In this document: piece by piece, positions 1 to 5,707 of the stretch
Layout: every line of letters begins with the position of its first letter
Position numbering within the stretch: position 1 is the stretch's first letter
DNA from: Acidobacteriota bacterium
GTDB taxonomy: Bacteria > Acidobacteriota > Terriglobia > Bryobacterales > Bryobacteraceae
NCBI GenBank assembly: GCA_023380575.1
Contig: JAMCRM010000091.1
Coordinates: forward strand, 1 to 5,707
Length of the DNA stretch: 5,707 nt
Reading direction: 5' to 3'
Translations under genes and position numbers: made by a program
The notes under the pieces: model-generated
What the model saw: the letters and a program-made list of their open reading frames with translations, nothing else
Told to the model about the DNA's origin: nothing
The model's database searches: none

Positions 1-343
1 CTTGCGCGTTGGTGTAGACCGGGATATCGAAGCCGTGCATCTGCCAGCTGGAGGGCACGGGAATGCTGCGCCAGGAGGTGTCGTCGTAATCGGTGCGGTA
101 GAAATCCAGCGGGCGGTCCGCAGGGCGCAGCGTGCCCTGGAACTTCCACGCGCCGTCAAGGGAGACAAACCACGGCGATTTGGCGGCCTCCCCGCTCCGG
201 GCCAGTTCGGCATTGGGGTACACCATCATGGTGGCGTGGGGGCGCTCGGTGCCAACGTGGACTACGGACGGGTTATCCCATTCCGGGCGCTCGGCGGCGC
301 CCAGCAGGCCGGTCAAAAGGACCGGAAAAACGAGCAATCGCAT
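1..343 (-). CDS. Secreted glycoside hydrolase family 2 beta-galactosidase-like protein, N-terminal part (runs off left edge)
   Basis: Reading the minus strand from the ATG at 343-341 gives 114 uninterrupted codons with no stop before the edge, so the gene is truncated by the window and not broken. Residues 1-16 (MRLLVFPVLLTGLLGA) look like a Sec signal peptide, with cleavage likely just before ERPEW, so the enzyme is predicted to be exported. The mature N-terminus shows the GH2 LacZ-type signature: PEWDNP at the start, RPHATMMVYPN, then SPWFVSLDGAWKF, ADRPLDFYRTDYDD, and IPVPSSWQMHGFDIPVYTN, which opens the jelly-roll sugar-binding domain. Family knowledge: these enzymes hydrolyse beta-galactosides or related beta-glycosides. 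The catalytic glutamates lie beyond the window, so activity cannot be confirmed. It starts 21 bases after the UPF0182 stop, with only a weak GGGA-type ribosome site about 10 bases upstream, consistent with co-transcription or coupling. Other GH2 specificities (beta-glucuronidase, beta-mannosidase) are less likely given the LacZ-like motifs. Confidence 0.88.
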   Translation of the reverse strand, partial: MRLLVFPVLLTGLLGAAERPEWDNPSVVHVGTERPHATMMVYPNAELARSGEAAKSPWFVSLDGAWKFQGTLRPADRPLDFYRTDYDDTSWRSIPVPSSWQMHGFDIPVYTNAQ

Positions 344-364
344 GTAAGTGATTCCCAGGGTAAC

Positions 365-3109
365 TTACTTCGCCGCGGCCTCGATGGCCTCCAGTTCCTT
401 GCCGGCTTCGGCCCAGCGTCCCTGGCCGGCAAACTCGCGGTAGCGCCGCAGGTGGTCGCGGACGGATTGCAGCTTCTGCTCCGCGGCCGGAGGCTGGGTC
501 CCCGGCGCGGGTGGCACCGCGGGCGCCGCCGGCGTGCTGGTGGCCTGCTGGACGAGTTGTTGCGCCCCTGTGGAGAGCTGGGCCAGCGCCTGCTCGTAGG
601 TGTCGGTATAGATCAGGCGATCGCCCACCGCGAGAACGACTTTTTTCAACTGCGGCATGCTCGCTTCGGTAGCCTGTATGTAAATGGGGTCCACATAGAG
701 GAACGTATTGCCGATAGGCAGGACCAGGATCTGGCCCCACAGCACTTGCGAGTGCTGCTGGTTCCACAAGGTCATGTCCTTGGAGATGGTCTGCTCCGAA
801 TTGATGCGGGAAGCCACCTGCATGGGGCCGAAGATGAGCTTCTGTTTGGAAAGCTGCAGGACGACGATCTCCCCCAGGTGCTCGCCGTCGCAGCGCGCCA
901 GCATCAGCCCGATCAGGTTGTCCTTGGTGCGGGGCGTGAAGGGCAGCATCAGGAGGAACTCGGGCTTGTCCTGGTCCGGGAGACTGGCTACTACGTAGGT
1001 GGGAGTCACCGGCTGCGGTTCGTTGCCCTGCGAAGGGCTGTAACGCGCCGGGTCCCAGAGGTCCTCCTTGTTATAGAAGGCCTGCGGATCCCGCATGTGA
1101 TAGGTGCGGTAGATTTCGGCCTGTACGCGGAAGAGGGCCTCCGGGTAGCGCGCGTGCGCGCGCAGGTCCGCGGGCATCTCGGATTCGGCATGGAAGAGCC
1201 CCGGGAAGAGCCGCTGGTAGGCCTGGATGATGGGGTCCGAGGGCGCGAACACATAGAAGCGCGTCTCGCCGTCATAGGCGTCTATCGTGGCTTTCACGGC
1301 GTTGCGGATGTAGTTCACCAATCCCCCGTCGCCCAGGCGCACGGCACGCGAGTAGGGGTGCGCGGCAGAAGTCGTGTAACCATCCACCATCCAGACCAGG
1401 CGCCCGTCCTTGGTTACCACCAGGTAGGGATCGCCATCCCACTGGATGAAGCCGGCCAGTTCCTGAATACGATCCTGCACCTTGCGCCGGATCATCATAC
1501 GGCTCTGCGGGGTCAGGTAATCGGTGAGGAGGATGTTGGCGTCACCCTGACGCACGGCCGCGGCCAGCCGCATGAACAGCGACGAGATCGGGAATCCGCC
1601 CTTGCCTTCATAGCGCGAGCGCACGTTATCCGCGCCGGAGGGGTAATTGAATTCTTCCTGGGCGGTGTGGACGAAGACCGGCTCGTGCTCCACTTCGCCG
1701 TAGTAGATTTCGGGGCGGGTGAGCTTCAGGCTGGGGGTCTTTACCTCGGGCGGCGCGTTTTCGATCATCAGCACGGGAAGGCCGTCCGGCGTGATGCGGC
1801 TGACCTCAGCCATCACCAGGCCGTAGCCATGGGTGTAAATGAAATGGGGATTGATCCAGCCCGAGCGCGCGTCGGGCAGCAGGCGCAAATCCAGTTCGCG
1901 CGGGGACACAAGCACCTGGCGCAACTGGCCGCCGATATTGTAGCGATCCACGTCGCTATCCGGGAATACGTAATAGGGGCGCAGTGCCTGGATCTGGCTG
2001 ATGGTGTCGTGGAAGGCGCGCCAATCCCACAGCCGCACGTTATCGAGCACGGCCTTGTGTTTGGCTACGTCGATGGGGGCGGCAGGCTCGGCGTGGAACT
2101 CCACCTCCTGCATGCGGCCCTCCAGTCCGTAGGCGCTGCGCGTAGCCTGGATATGGGTCTGGATGAAAGGCCGTTCGAGGGAGATTTCATTTGGCCGGAC
2201 GTACAGCGCCGCCATCAGGCCCGGCACCGCGAATTGCAGCGGCAGAGCGAGGGCCATGAACGCGGCCAGCACCCAGCGCCCGAAGGACACCAGCAGCGCG
2301 GCAGCCACGCACGCGGCGATGACCAGCCACTGCAGTGGCAGGCCGTAGTGCAGGTCCACGTAGTCGATCCCCACCATGAAGGTGCCGTGCTGGTTATAGA
2401 CCATCTCGTAGCGGTTGAGAAAGAAGCGCAAGGCCAGCGCCAGGATGAACACCACCGCCGCGCCGCGCAGAAAGCGGGATTCCAGGCCGCCCTCCAGCCG
2501 GAACATGGCGGGGTCGAACTCGCTCGCGTCGCGGAATTCCGGAAAACGGTAGCGCAGTTGCCAGACGCGCGCGGCGATCCAGTAGACCAGGATGCACACG
2601 ATCGAAAGCGCCAGCACGTAGCTTCGCAGCACCGAGTAGAACGGCAGATCGAACAGGTAGAAGGAAAGCGGGAGTGCGAAAACCGGGTCGTGCCACATGC
2701 CCGGCGTGGCCGCGATGCCGCGTGAACCGGCGTAGCGCACTACAGTCCAGGCGTCGATGGAAGCGGCGGAAATCAGGTAGGCCAGCGCGAGCAGGCCCAG
2801 GGCGGAGAGTTTGGCGTACAGGGGGTGCTCGCCAAGGCCCGTGCCGGCGAACTTCAAGGCGCGCGCATGTGCAAGCCACAGCACGGCGAAGGCGGCCAGC
2901 GTGGCAAAAGTCACCGGCGCGATCCCGTACCACAGGAGGCTGAACCAGGTGGCGGTCTGGCCCATCTCCTTCCACCATGCGAAGTCCATGATGTAAGAGG
3001 CCACGGTCCTGGCTCCCACCAGCAGAACAAAGAGGACGATCAGAATGCCGGCAAGACCGAAGCGGCGCACGGAAGCCCCTTTTTTGGGCGGTAGACGGTA
3101 CTGGCTCAT
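365..3109 (-). CDS. UPF0182 (COG1615) family large membrane protein
   Basis: Complete 914-residue protein, a normal length for the UPF0182 family. The N-terminal third is membrane-embedded. Hydrophobic segments lie near residues 17-40, 54-80, 102-118, 143-160, 161-182, 214-231 and 258-303, the last long enough for two helices, giving about seven spans. The rest (about 305-845) is a large soluble domain expected outside the cytoplasmic membrane. Family hallmarks seen: DPVFALPLSFYLFDLPFY (141-158), VDYVDLHYGLP-like text at 248-258, NEISLERPFIQ then ATRSAYGL (307-329), NVRLWDWR (357-364), PDSDVDRYNIGG (383-394), WINPHFIYTHGYGLVM (418-433), RPEIYYGE and LTPQSRMM. The C-terminus has a Pro/Ala linker (about 859-875) and a charged helical tail (876-914). 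No enzymatic residues are recognisable and the family function is unknown to me. The ATG was chosen because no ATG lies in frame just upstream. A canonical Shine-Dalgarno is lacking: the nearest GGAG is 15 bases away, inside a palindrome. It probably heads a unit with the GH2 gene. Confidence 0.95.
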   Translation of the reverse strand: MSQYRLPPKKGASVRRFGLAGILIVLFVLLVGARTVASYIMDFAWWKEMGQTATWFSLLWYGIAPVTFATLAAFAVLWLAHARALKFAGTGLGEHPLYAKLSALGLLALAYLISAASIDAWTVVRYAGSRGIAATPGMWHDPVFALPLSFYLFDLPFYSVLRSYVLALSIVCILVYWIAARVWQLRYRFPEFRDASEFDPAMFRLEGGLESRFLRGAAVVFILALALRFFLNRYEMVYNQHGTFMVGIDYVDLHYGLPLQWLVIAACVAAALLVSFGRWVLAAFMALALPLQFAVPGLMAALYVRPNEISLERPFIQTHIQATRSAYGLEGRMQEVEFHAEPAAPIDVAKHKAVLDNVRLWDWRAFHDTISQIQALRPYYVFPDSDVDRYNIGGQLRQVLVSPRELDLRLLPDARSGWINPHFIYTHGYGLVMAEVSRITPDGLPVLMIENAPPEVKTPSLKLTRPEIYYGEVEHEPVFVHTAQEEFNYPSGADNVRSRYEGKGGFPISSLFMRLAAAVRQGDANILLTDYLTPQSRMMIRRKVQDRIQELAGFIQWDGDPYLVVTKDGRLVWMVDGYTTSAAHPYSRAVRLGDGGLVNYIRNAVKATIDAYDGETRFYVFAPSDPIIQAYQRLFPGLFHAESEMPADLRAHARYPEALFRVQAEIYRTYHMRDPQAFYNKEDLWDPARYSPSQGNEPQPVTPTYVVASLPDQDKPEFLLMLPFTPRTKDNLIGLMLARCDGEHLGEIVVLQLSKQKLIFGPMQVASRINSEQTISKDMTLWNQQHSQVLWGQILVLPIGNTFLYVDPIYIQATEASMPQLKKVVLAVGDRLIYTDTYEQALAQLSTGAQQLVQQATSTPAAPAVPPAPGTQPPAAEQKLQSVRDHLRRYREFAGQGRWAEAGKELEAIEAAAK

Positions 3110-3113
3110 GCCC

Positions 3114-3128
3114 GGAGTGTAACACTCC
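3114..3128. promoter_or_regulatory. Perfect inverted repeat 5-19 bases upstream of the UPF0182 start
   Basis: GGAGTGT-A-ACACTCC on the plus strand is a perfect dyad with 7-bp arms around one central base. As DNA it could be an operator for a dimeric repressor. As RNA (minus strand) it could form a 6-bp stem with a TTA loop ending 4 bases before the ATG. That stem would bury the only GGAG-like ribosome site of the UPF0182 gene. The symmetry is directly visible; any regulatory role is inference. Confidence 0.4.
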
Positions 3129-3222
3129 AGGAGGAGGGGGGATAGCGGCGCGGCCTATGGCTGCCGGGACTTCACGCCGGCCTGCAGACTTTTCCCCCGG
3201 TTTTGTGGCACTCTAGATAGCC

Positions 3223-3229
3223 GGAGGTG
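3223..3229 (+). promoter_or_regulatory. Ribosome binding site of the DUF4038 gene
   Basis: GGAGGTG lies just upstream of the ATG at 3232, with the GGAGG core ending 4 bases before it. This is a strong Shine-Dalgarno match. It fixes the start so that the protein begins directly with its twin-arginine signal. Confidence 0.8.
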
Positions 3230-3231
3230 TC

Positions 3232-4890
3232 ATGCGGCTGACCAGAAGAACTCTTATTGCGGGAATGGGGGCGGTAGCCGGTCCCTTTGCCGCCCGGGGG
3301 CAGGCGCTCGAGGCCACGGTCCATTGCCCGTTGGAGTGGTCCTTTACGAGCGCCAAGCCCTACAGTAACCCGTTCGCCGAGGTCGAACTGGATGTGGTGG
3401 TGCGCGACCCTGACGGGGCGGAATGGAAGGTGCCCGCATTCTGGGCCGGCGGCCAGACGTGGCGCGTGCGCTACGCCCCGGCCAAGCCGGGGAAACACAC
3501 GTGGCACTCGGTTGCGAACGACACGGGTAATTCCGGCCTGCACAACCAGCGCGGCACCCTCACGGCGGTACCCTACGCGGGAGCGCTGCCGCTCTACCGG
3601 CACGGTCCGCTACGGGTGGCCAAAGACCGCCGCCACTTCGAACACGCCGACGGCACTCCGTTCTTCTGGCTGGGGGACACCTGGTGGATGGGGCTGGTGA
3701 AGCGCATGCGCTGGCCGGACGATTTCCGCATGCTCGCCGCGGACCGCCTCGAGAAAGGGTTCACGGTCGTGCAGATTGTGGCCGGGCTTTACCCGGACAT
3801 GCCCGAACGCGACCCTCGCGGAGCCAACGAAGCGGGGTATCCCTACGAGCAGGGCTACGAGCGGCTGAATCCCGCATACTTCGACATGGCGGACCTGCGT
3901 ATCCGCTACCTGGCGGATGCCGGCATCGTGCCTTGCATTGTGGGCTGCTGGGGTTACTACCTTCCGATTTTGGGAATGGAGAAGATGAAGCGCCACTGGC
4001 GCAACCTGGTGGCGCGCTGGGGAGCTTATCCGGTGGTATGGTGCCTGGCGGGCGAGGGCAGCATGCCCTATTACCTCTCGAAAACGCGCGAAGCTGATAC
4101 CAAAGCGCAGTCGGAGGGCTGGACGGAGATGGGCCGCTACGTGCGCTCCATCGACCCGTTCCGGCGCATGATCACGATTCACCCTTCCACCAGCGCGCGC
4201 GCCGTGGTGACAGACCCCTCCGTGCTGGATTTCGATATGCTGCAGACCGGCCACGGCGATCGCGATAGCATCCCCAGCACGCTGAAACTCGTCACCACCT
4301 CATACGCCACCACGCCGGAGATGCCGGTGATCGACGGCGAGGTCTGTTATGAGGGCATCATGGAAGCCAGCCGGCAGGAGATCCAGCGTTACATGTTCTG
4401 GGCATGCATGCTCAATGGCGCCGCCGGCCACACCTACGGCGCCAACGGCATCTGGCAGGTGAACACGCCGGAGCAGCCCTTCGGCGCCTCCCCCCACGGG
4501 CGCAGTTGGGGCGACACGCCGTGGCAGACGGCCTACCGGCTGCCGGGCTCCGGGCAGTTGGGCATGGCCAAGAAGCTTCTTTCCAAGTACCAGTGGTGGC
4601 GCATGGCGCCGCATCCGGAATGGATTGAGCCGCACGGGTCAACCGAAAATTACTGGCAGCCGTATGGGGCGGGCATCCCGGGCGAATTGCGCGTCTTCTA
4701 CTTCCCGCGCACGGGAAGCGTCAGGCAAAAAGTGAAAGCGCTGGAGCCGGGATCGCGGTACCGGGCGTATTGGTGGAATCCCGCCAGCGGCAGGGAAACG
4801 GAGATCGGAATGGTGGCGGGCGGCCCGGAATGGCAGCCGCCGGCGCCACTGATTTTCCAGGACTACGTGCTGGTGCTGGAAAAGGCCTGA
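3232..4890 (+). CDS. Tat-exported DUF5060/DUF4038 glycoside hydrolase (apiosidase/GH140-like)
   Basis: Complete 552-residue protein. The N-terminus MRLTRRTLIAGMGAVAGPFA has a twin-arginine motif (TRRTLI, residues 4-9), a hydrophobic stretch and a likely cleavage near ARGQA, predicting folded export by Tat. Residues about 28-115 resemble the DUF5060 beta-sandwich (PLEWSF, NPFAEVELDV, WRVRYAPAKPGKHTW). Residues about 125-460 are a DUF4038 (beta/alpha)8 barrel with FFWLGDTWW (144-152), NPAYFDMADLRIRYLADAGI (213-232), ARWGAYPVVWCLAGEG (261-276), VIDGEVCYEG (366-375) and AAGHTYGANGIWQ (397-409). The likely catalytic pair is Glu275 and Glu370; their spacing of 95 resembles the acid/nucleophile pair known from GH140 apiosidase. 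Most relatives I know have Asp in the first position (GGD). The C-terminal 485-552 region, with RAYWWNPASGRE, matches the small beta domain called putative collagen-binding. The substrate is unknown; pectin side-chain or another plant glycan is a guess. It is divergent from UPF0182 and convergent with the bactofilin. Confidence 0.88.
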   Translation: MRLTRRTLIAGMGAVAGPFAARGQALEATVHCPLEWSFTSAKPYSNPFAEVELDVVVRDPDGAEWKVPAFWAGGQTWRVRYAPAKPGKHTWHSVANDTGNSGLHNQRGTLTAVPYAGALPLYRHGPLRVAKDRRHFEHADGTPFFWLGDTWWMGLVKRMRWPDDFRMLAADRLEKGFTVVQIVAGLYPDMPERDPRGANEAGYPYEQGYERLNPAYFDMADLRIRYLADAGIVPCIVGCWGYYLPILGMEKMKRHWRNLVARWGAYPVVWCLAGEGSMPYYLSKTREADTKAQSEGWTEMGRYVRSIDPFRRMITIHPSTSARAVVTDPSVLDFDMLQTGHGDRDSIPSTLKLVTTSYATTPEMPVIDGEVCYEGIMEASRQEIQRYMFWACMLNGAAGHTYGANGIWQVNTPEQPFGASPHGRSWGDTPWQTAYRLPGSGQLGMAKKLLSKYQWWRMAPHPEWIEPHGSTENYWQPYGAGIPGELRVFYFPRTGSVRQKVKALEPGSRYRAYWWNPASGRETEIGMVAGGPEWQPPAPLIFQDYVLVLEKA

Positions 4891-4896
4891 GCGAGT

Positions 4897-5403
4897 CTAC
4901 CCGGCGGCGGCTTCCCGCCGGGGTTCGTTCTTCACCGTCTGCGAAGCGAGTTTGGGATCCGGCCGGACAATGTCGATGCTGCCCTTGAAATAGGAGCCGT
5001 CATCGATGCTGATTCCGGCCGCTTTGATGTCGCCCACCACGCTGCCCTGGTCCCGGATGGCGATCTTCTCGGTGACTTCCACGTTGCCGCGCACCAATCC
5101 GAAGACCACGACTTCCCGGGCCTTGATATTGGCCCGCACCTTGCCGCTGGGCCCGACCGTCAGCACGCTCTGCGACTCGATGGAGCCTTCCACCTCGCCA
5201 TCCACCACGAGTTCTTCGCGCGTGCGAATTTCGCCCTTGATCTGCATGGATGCGCCTATAGCCGCGCTCTGCTTCGAGGCGGCGGCCGCAGGCCGGGGTG
5301 GCGCGGGCGGCGCGGGGGGCCGGATGGCTACCGGCGGGGCGGCATTCCGGCCTGCCTCTGGCTGGGGGTTTGCCGGGGTATGATCGTCACGTTTATTCCA
5401 CAC
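4897..5403 (-). CDS. Bactofilin (polymer-forming cytoskeletal protein)
   Basis: Complete 168-residue protein. Bactofilins self-assemble without nucleotide into filaments or sheets, usually at the inner face of the cytoplasmic membrane, where they place cell-wall enzymes or polar machinery. The core (about 46-146) is a right-handed beta-helix of short imperfect repeats, each with a Gly-turn followed by a strand: GEI (57), GEVEGSI (69-75), GKVRANI (87-93), GLVRGNV (102-108), GSVVGDI (120-126) and GSYFKGSI (136-143), with VVDGEVEGSIES typical of the family. The N-terminal 45 residues are a disordered Pro/Ala tail (PPAPPAPPRP) after MWNKRDD, and the charged C-terminal tail (about 147-168) is also likely disordered. 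There is no signal peptide or membrane helix. The start is GTG, chosen for the AGGAGAG ribosome site 5 bases upstream and the family-like MW/MF opening. No M23 peptidase neighbour, a common partner, is visible here. The stop lies 6 bases from the converging DUF4038 stop. Confidence 0.93.
   Translation of the reverse strand: MWNKRDDHTPANPQPEAGRNAAPPVAIRPPAPPAPPRPAAAASKQSAAIGASMQIKGEIRTREELVVDGEVEGSIESQSVLTVGPSGKVRANIKAREVVVFGLVRGNVEVTEKIAIRDQGSVVGDIKAAGISIDDGSYFKGSIDIVRPDPKLASQTVKNEPRREAAAG
4900..4922 (+). terminator. GC-rich hairpin at the convergent gene junction, possible terminator
   Basis: CCCGGCGG (4900-4907) pairs perfectly with CCGCCGGG (4915-4922) across a 7-base loop, starting 9 bases after the DUF4038 stop. 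It lies wholly within the last bactofilin codons, right against that gene's TAG. The run after it on the plus strand is only GTTCGTTCTTC, so a classic U-tract is missing. It may slow or end the plus-strand transcript. The stem is seen; termination is inferred. Confidence 0.35.
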
Positions 5404-5511
5404 AGGAACTCTCCTTTATAAAAAGCCCTGTTGTATGCACTCCGACTGCCATTTGTATCTTCAAGCAACCGAGCACTCCGGATCGAGAACCGCGTAACTT
5501 TTACGTTACTG
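5404..5511. other. Spacer upstream of the bactofilin gene with small repeats
   Basis: This 108-base gap separates two minus-strand genes and is more AT-rich than the coding DNA around it, so it may hold the bactofilin promoter. I could not find a convincing -35/-10 pair with normal spacing; TATAAA sits on the minus strand only a few bases from the ribosome site, too close to be a usual -10. Two copies of CGGAGTGC (minus strand; 5437-5444 and 5473-5480) lie 36 bases apart. A weak 5-bp inverted repeat GTAAC/GTTAC (5494-5509) follows the upstream glycosidase stop by two bases, without a U-tract. Confidence 0.4.
5409..5415 (-). promoter_or_regulatory. Ribosome binding site of the bactofilin gene
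   Basis: The minus strand reads AGGAGAG, then 5 bases, then GTG at 5403-5401. The good match and spacing support the GTG as the start codon. Confidence 0.75.
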
Positions 5512-5707
5512 CTATCCGAAAATGACGAACACGGCCGACAGGCCGCCCAGCGTCAGGCGCAGGCGCGAGCCTTTGCCGGCGCCCACGGTTTTCACCGCGT
5601 TGATGTCGCCGGTGCGGGGGTCGCACAGCACGGCTGGTCCGCGCAAGCGATGGAAGCTCACCTCCGGTTCCACGGTCTCGCGGTTCATGTTCACAAAGAA
5701 GTAAATG
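5512..5707 (-). CDS. C-terminal end of a glycoside hydrolase, GH106/rhamnosidase-like (runs off right edge)
   Basis: The minus-strand frame ending in TAG at 5514-5512 stays open through the right edge, giving 64 residues that begin IYFFVNMNRETVEP. A GTG inside the frame could start a 60-residue ORF, but the frame continues upstream with IYFF, which belongs to the same beta-strand, so this is the tail of a larger gene and not a small gene. The pattern is a strand of the IYFxxN type, then EVSFHRLRGPAVLCDPRTGDI, then LRLTLGGLSAVFVIFG. It matches the C-terminal beta domain found in large secreted glycosidases such as GH106 alpha-L-rhamnosidases, where the text reads like IYFxANQ ... F...G..P.LWDP.TG ... 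L.L.PYGSVFVVF. Catalytic domains lie outside the window, so family and substrate are uncertain; GH2- or GH78-type enzymes have similar tails. It lies 108 bases upstream of the bactofilin on the same strand. Confidence 0.62.
   Translation of the reverse strand, partial: IYFFVNMNRETVEPEVSFHRLRGPAVLCDPRTGDINAVKTVGAGKGSRLRLTLGGLSAVFVIFG

Noticed and set aside
2..2725. A 907-codon open frame on the plus strand covering the GH2 start and most of the UPF0182 gene.
   Set aside because: Its codons lie exactly in register opposite the real minus-strand codons, so it stays open simply because TTA, CTA and TCA are rare in GC-rich genes. The translation is rich in His, Arg and Gly with no domain pattern, while the minus strand shows clear UPF0182 and GH2 motifs.
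3157..3216. A possible 19-codon leader peptide (MAAGTSRR...) ahead of the DUF4038 gene, preceded by AGGAGG at 3129-3134.
   Set aside because: The ribosome-site-like sequence is more than 20 bases from the ATG, the peptide has no regulatory codon run, and no attenuator structure follows.
3206..3221. A sigma-54-like TGGCAC element before the DUF4038 gene.
   Set aside because: No TTGC-type -12 element follows. The only GC at about the right distance is one base too far, and the sigma-54 promoter needs strict spacing.
3610..4254. A 214-codon minus-strand open frame inside the DUF4038 gene.
   Set aside because: It is the antisense shadow of strongly supported coding sequence, rich in His and Arg with no recognisable domain.
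5494..5509. GTAAC/GTTAC inverted repeat as a terminator for the right-edge glycosidase gene.
   Set aside because: Only 5 bp of mixed pairs and no U-tract follow on the minus strand, too weak to call as a terminator.
5512..5694. A stand-alone 60-residue gene starting at the GTG of 5694-5692.
   Set aside because: The frame is open to the window edge and the residues before the GTG complete a beta-strand typical of glycosidase C-termini, so it is the tail of a larger gene.

Overview
The window is GC-rich, with strong G/C preference at third codon positions, and reads as chromosomal DNA from a soil-type Gram-negative bacterium. The gene set fits an acidobacterium of the Solibacter/Bryobacter type: a Tat-exported DUF4038 glycosidase, a secreted family 2 beta-galactosidase, a GH106-like glycosidase tail, a UPF0182 membrane protein and a bactofilin. 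The taxonomic call is inference from gene style. No marker gene is present.

Layout, left to right. Positions 1-343 (minus) hold the first 114 codons of a secreted GH2 beta-galactosidase-like enzyme that runs off the left edge. Only 21 bases upstream of it on the same strand ends a complete 914-residue UPF0182 membrane protein (365-3109, minus), so the two look like one transcription unit. A 122-base divergent spacer (3110-3231) contains a perfect 7-bp-arm inverted repeat beside the UPF0182 start and the ribosome binding site of the next gene. That gene is a complete 552-residue DUF5060/DUF4038 glycoside hydrolase with a twin-arginine signal (3232-4890, plus). It converges, with a 6-base gap, on a complete 168-residue bactofilin (4897-5403, minus, GTG start). 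A GC-rich hairpin lies at this junction, inside the last bactofilin codons. A 108-base spacer (5404-5511) follows. The right edge (5512-5707, minus) holds the last 64 codons of another exported-type glycosidase, most like the GH106 or related large rhamnosidase-type proteins.

Three of the five genes look like polysaccharide-degrading enzymes, two with visible export signals. The locus therefore looks like part of a plant or microbial polysaccharide utilisation neighbourhood, interleaved with two cell-envelope or cytoskeleton genes. UPF0182 has no established biochemical function that I know of. The bactofilin is expected to polymerise at the inner membrane face and scaffold cell-envelope enzymes. 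I see no RNA genes, mobile elements, CRISPR arrays or tandem repeats, and no clear sign of a new defence or mobile system. The most useful leads are the UPF0182-GH2 pairing, the palindrome at the UPF0182 start, and the Glu in the DUF4038 active-site motif.
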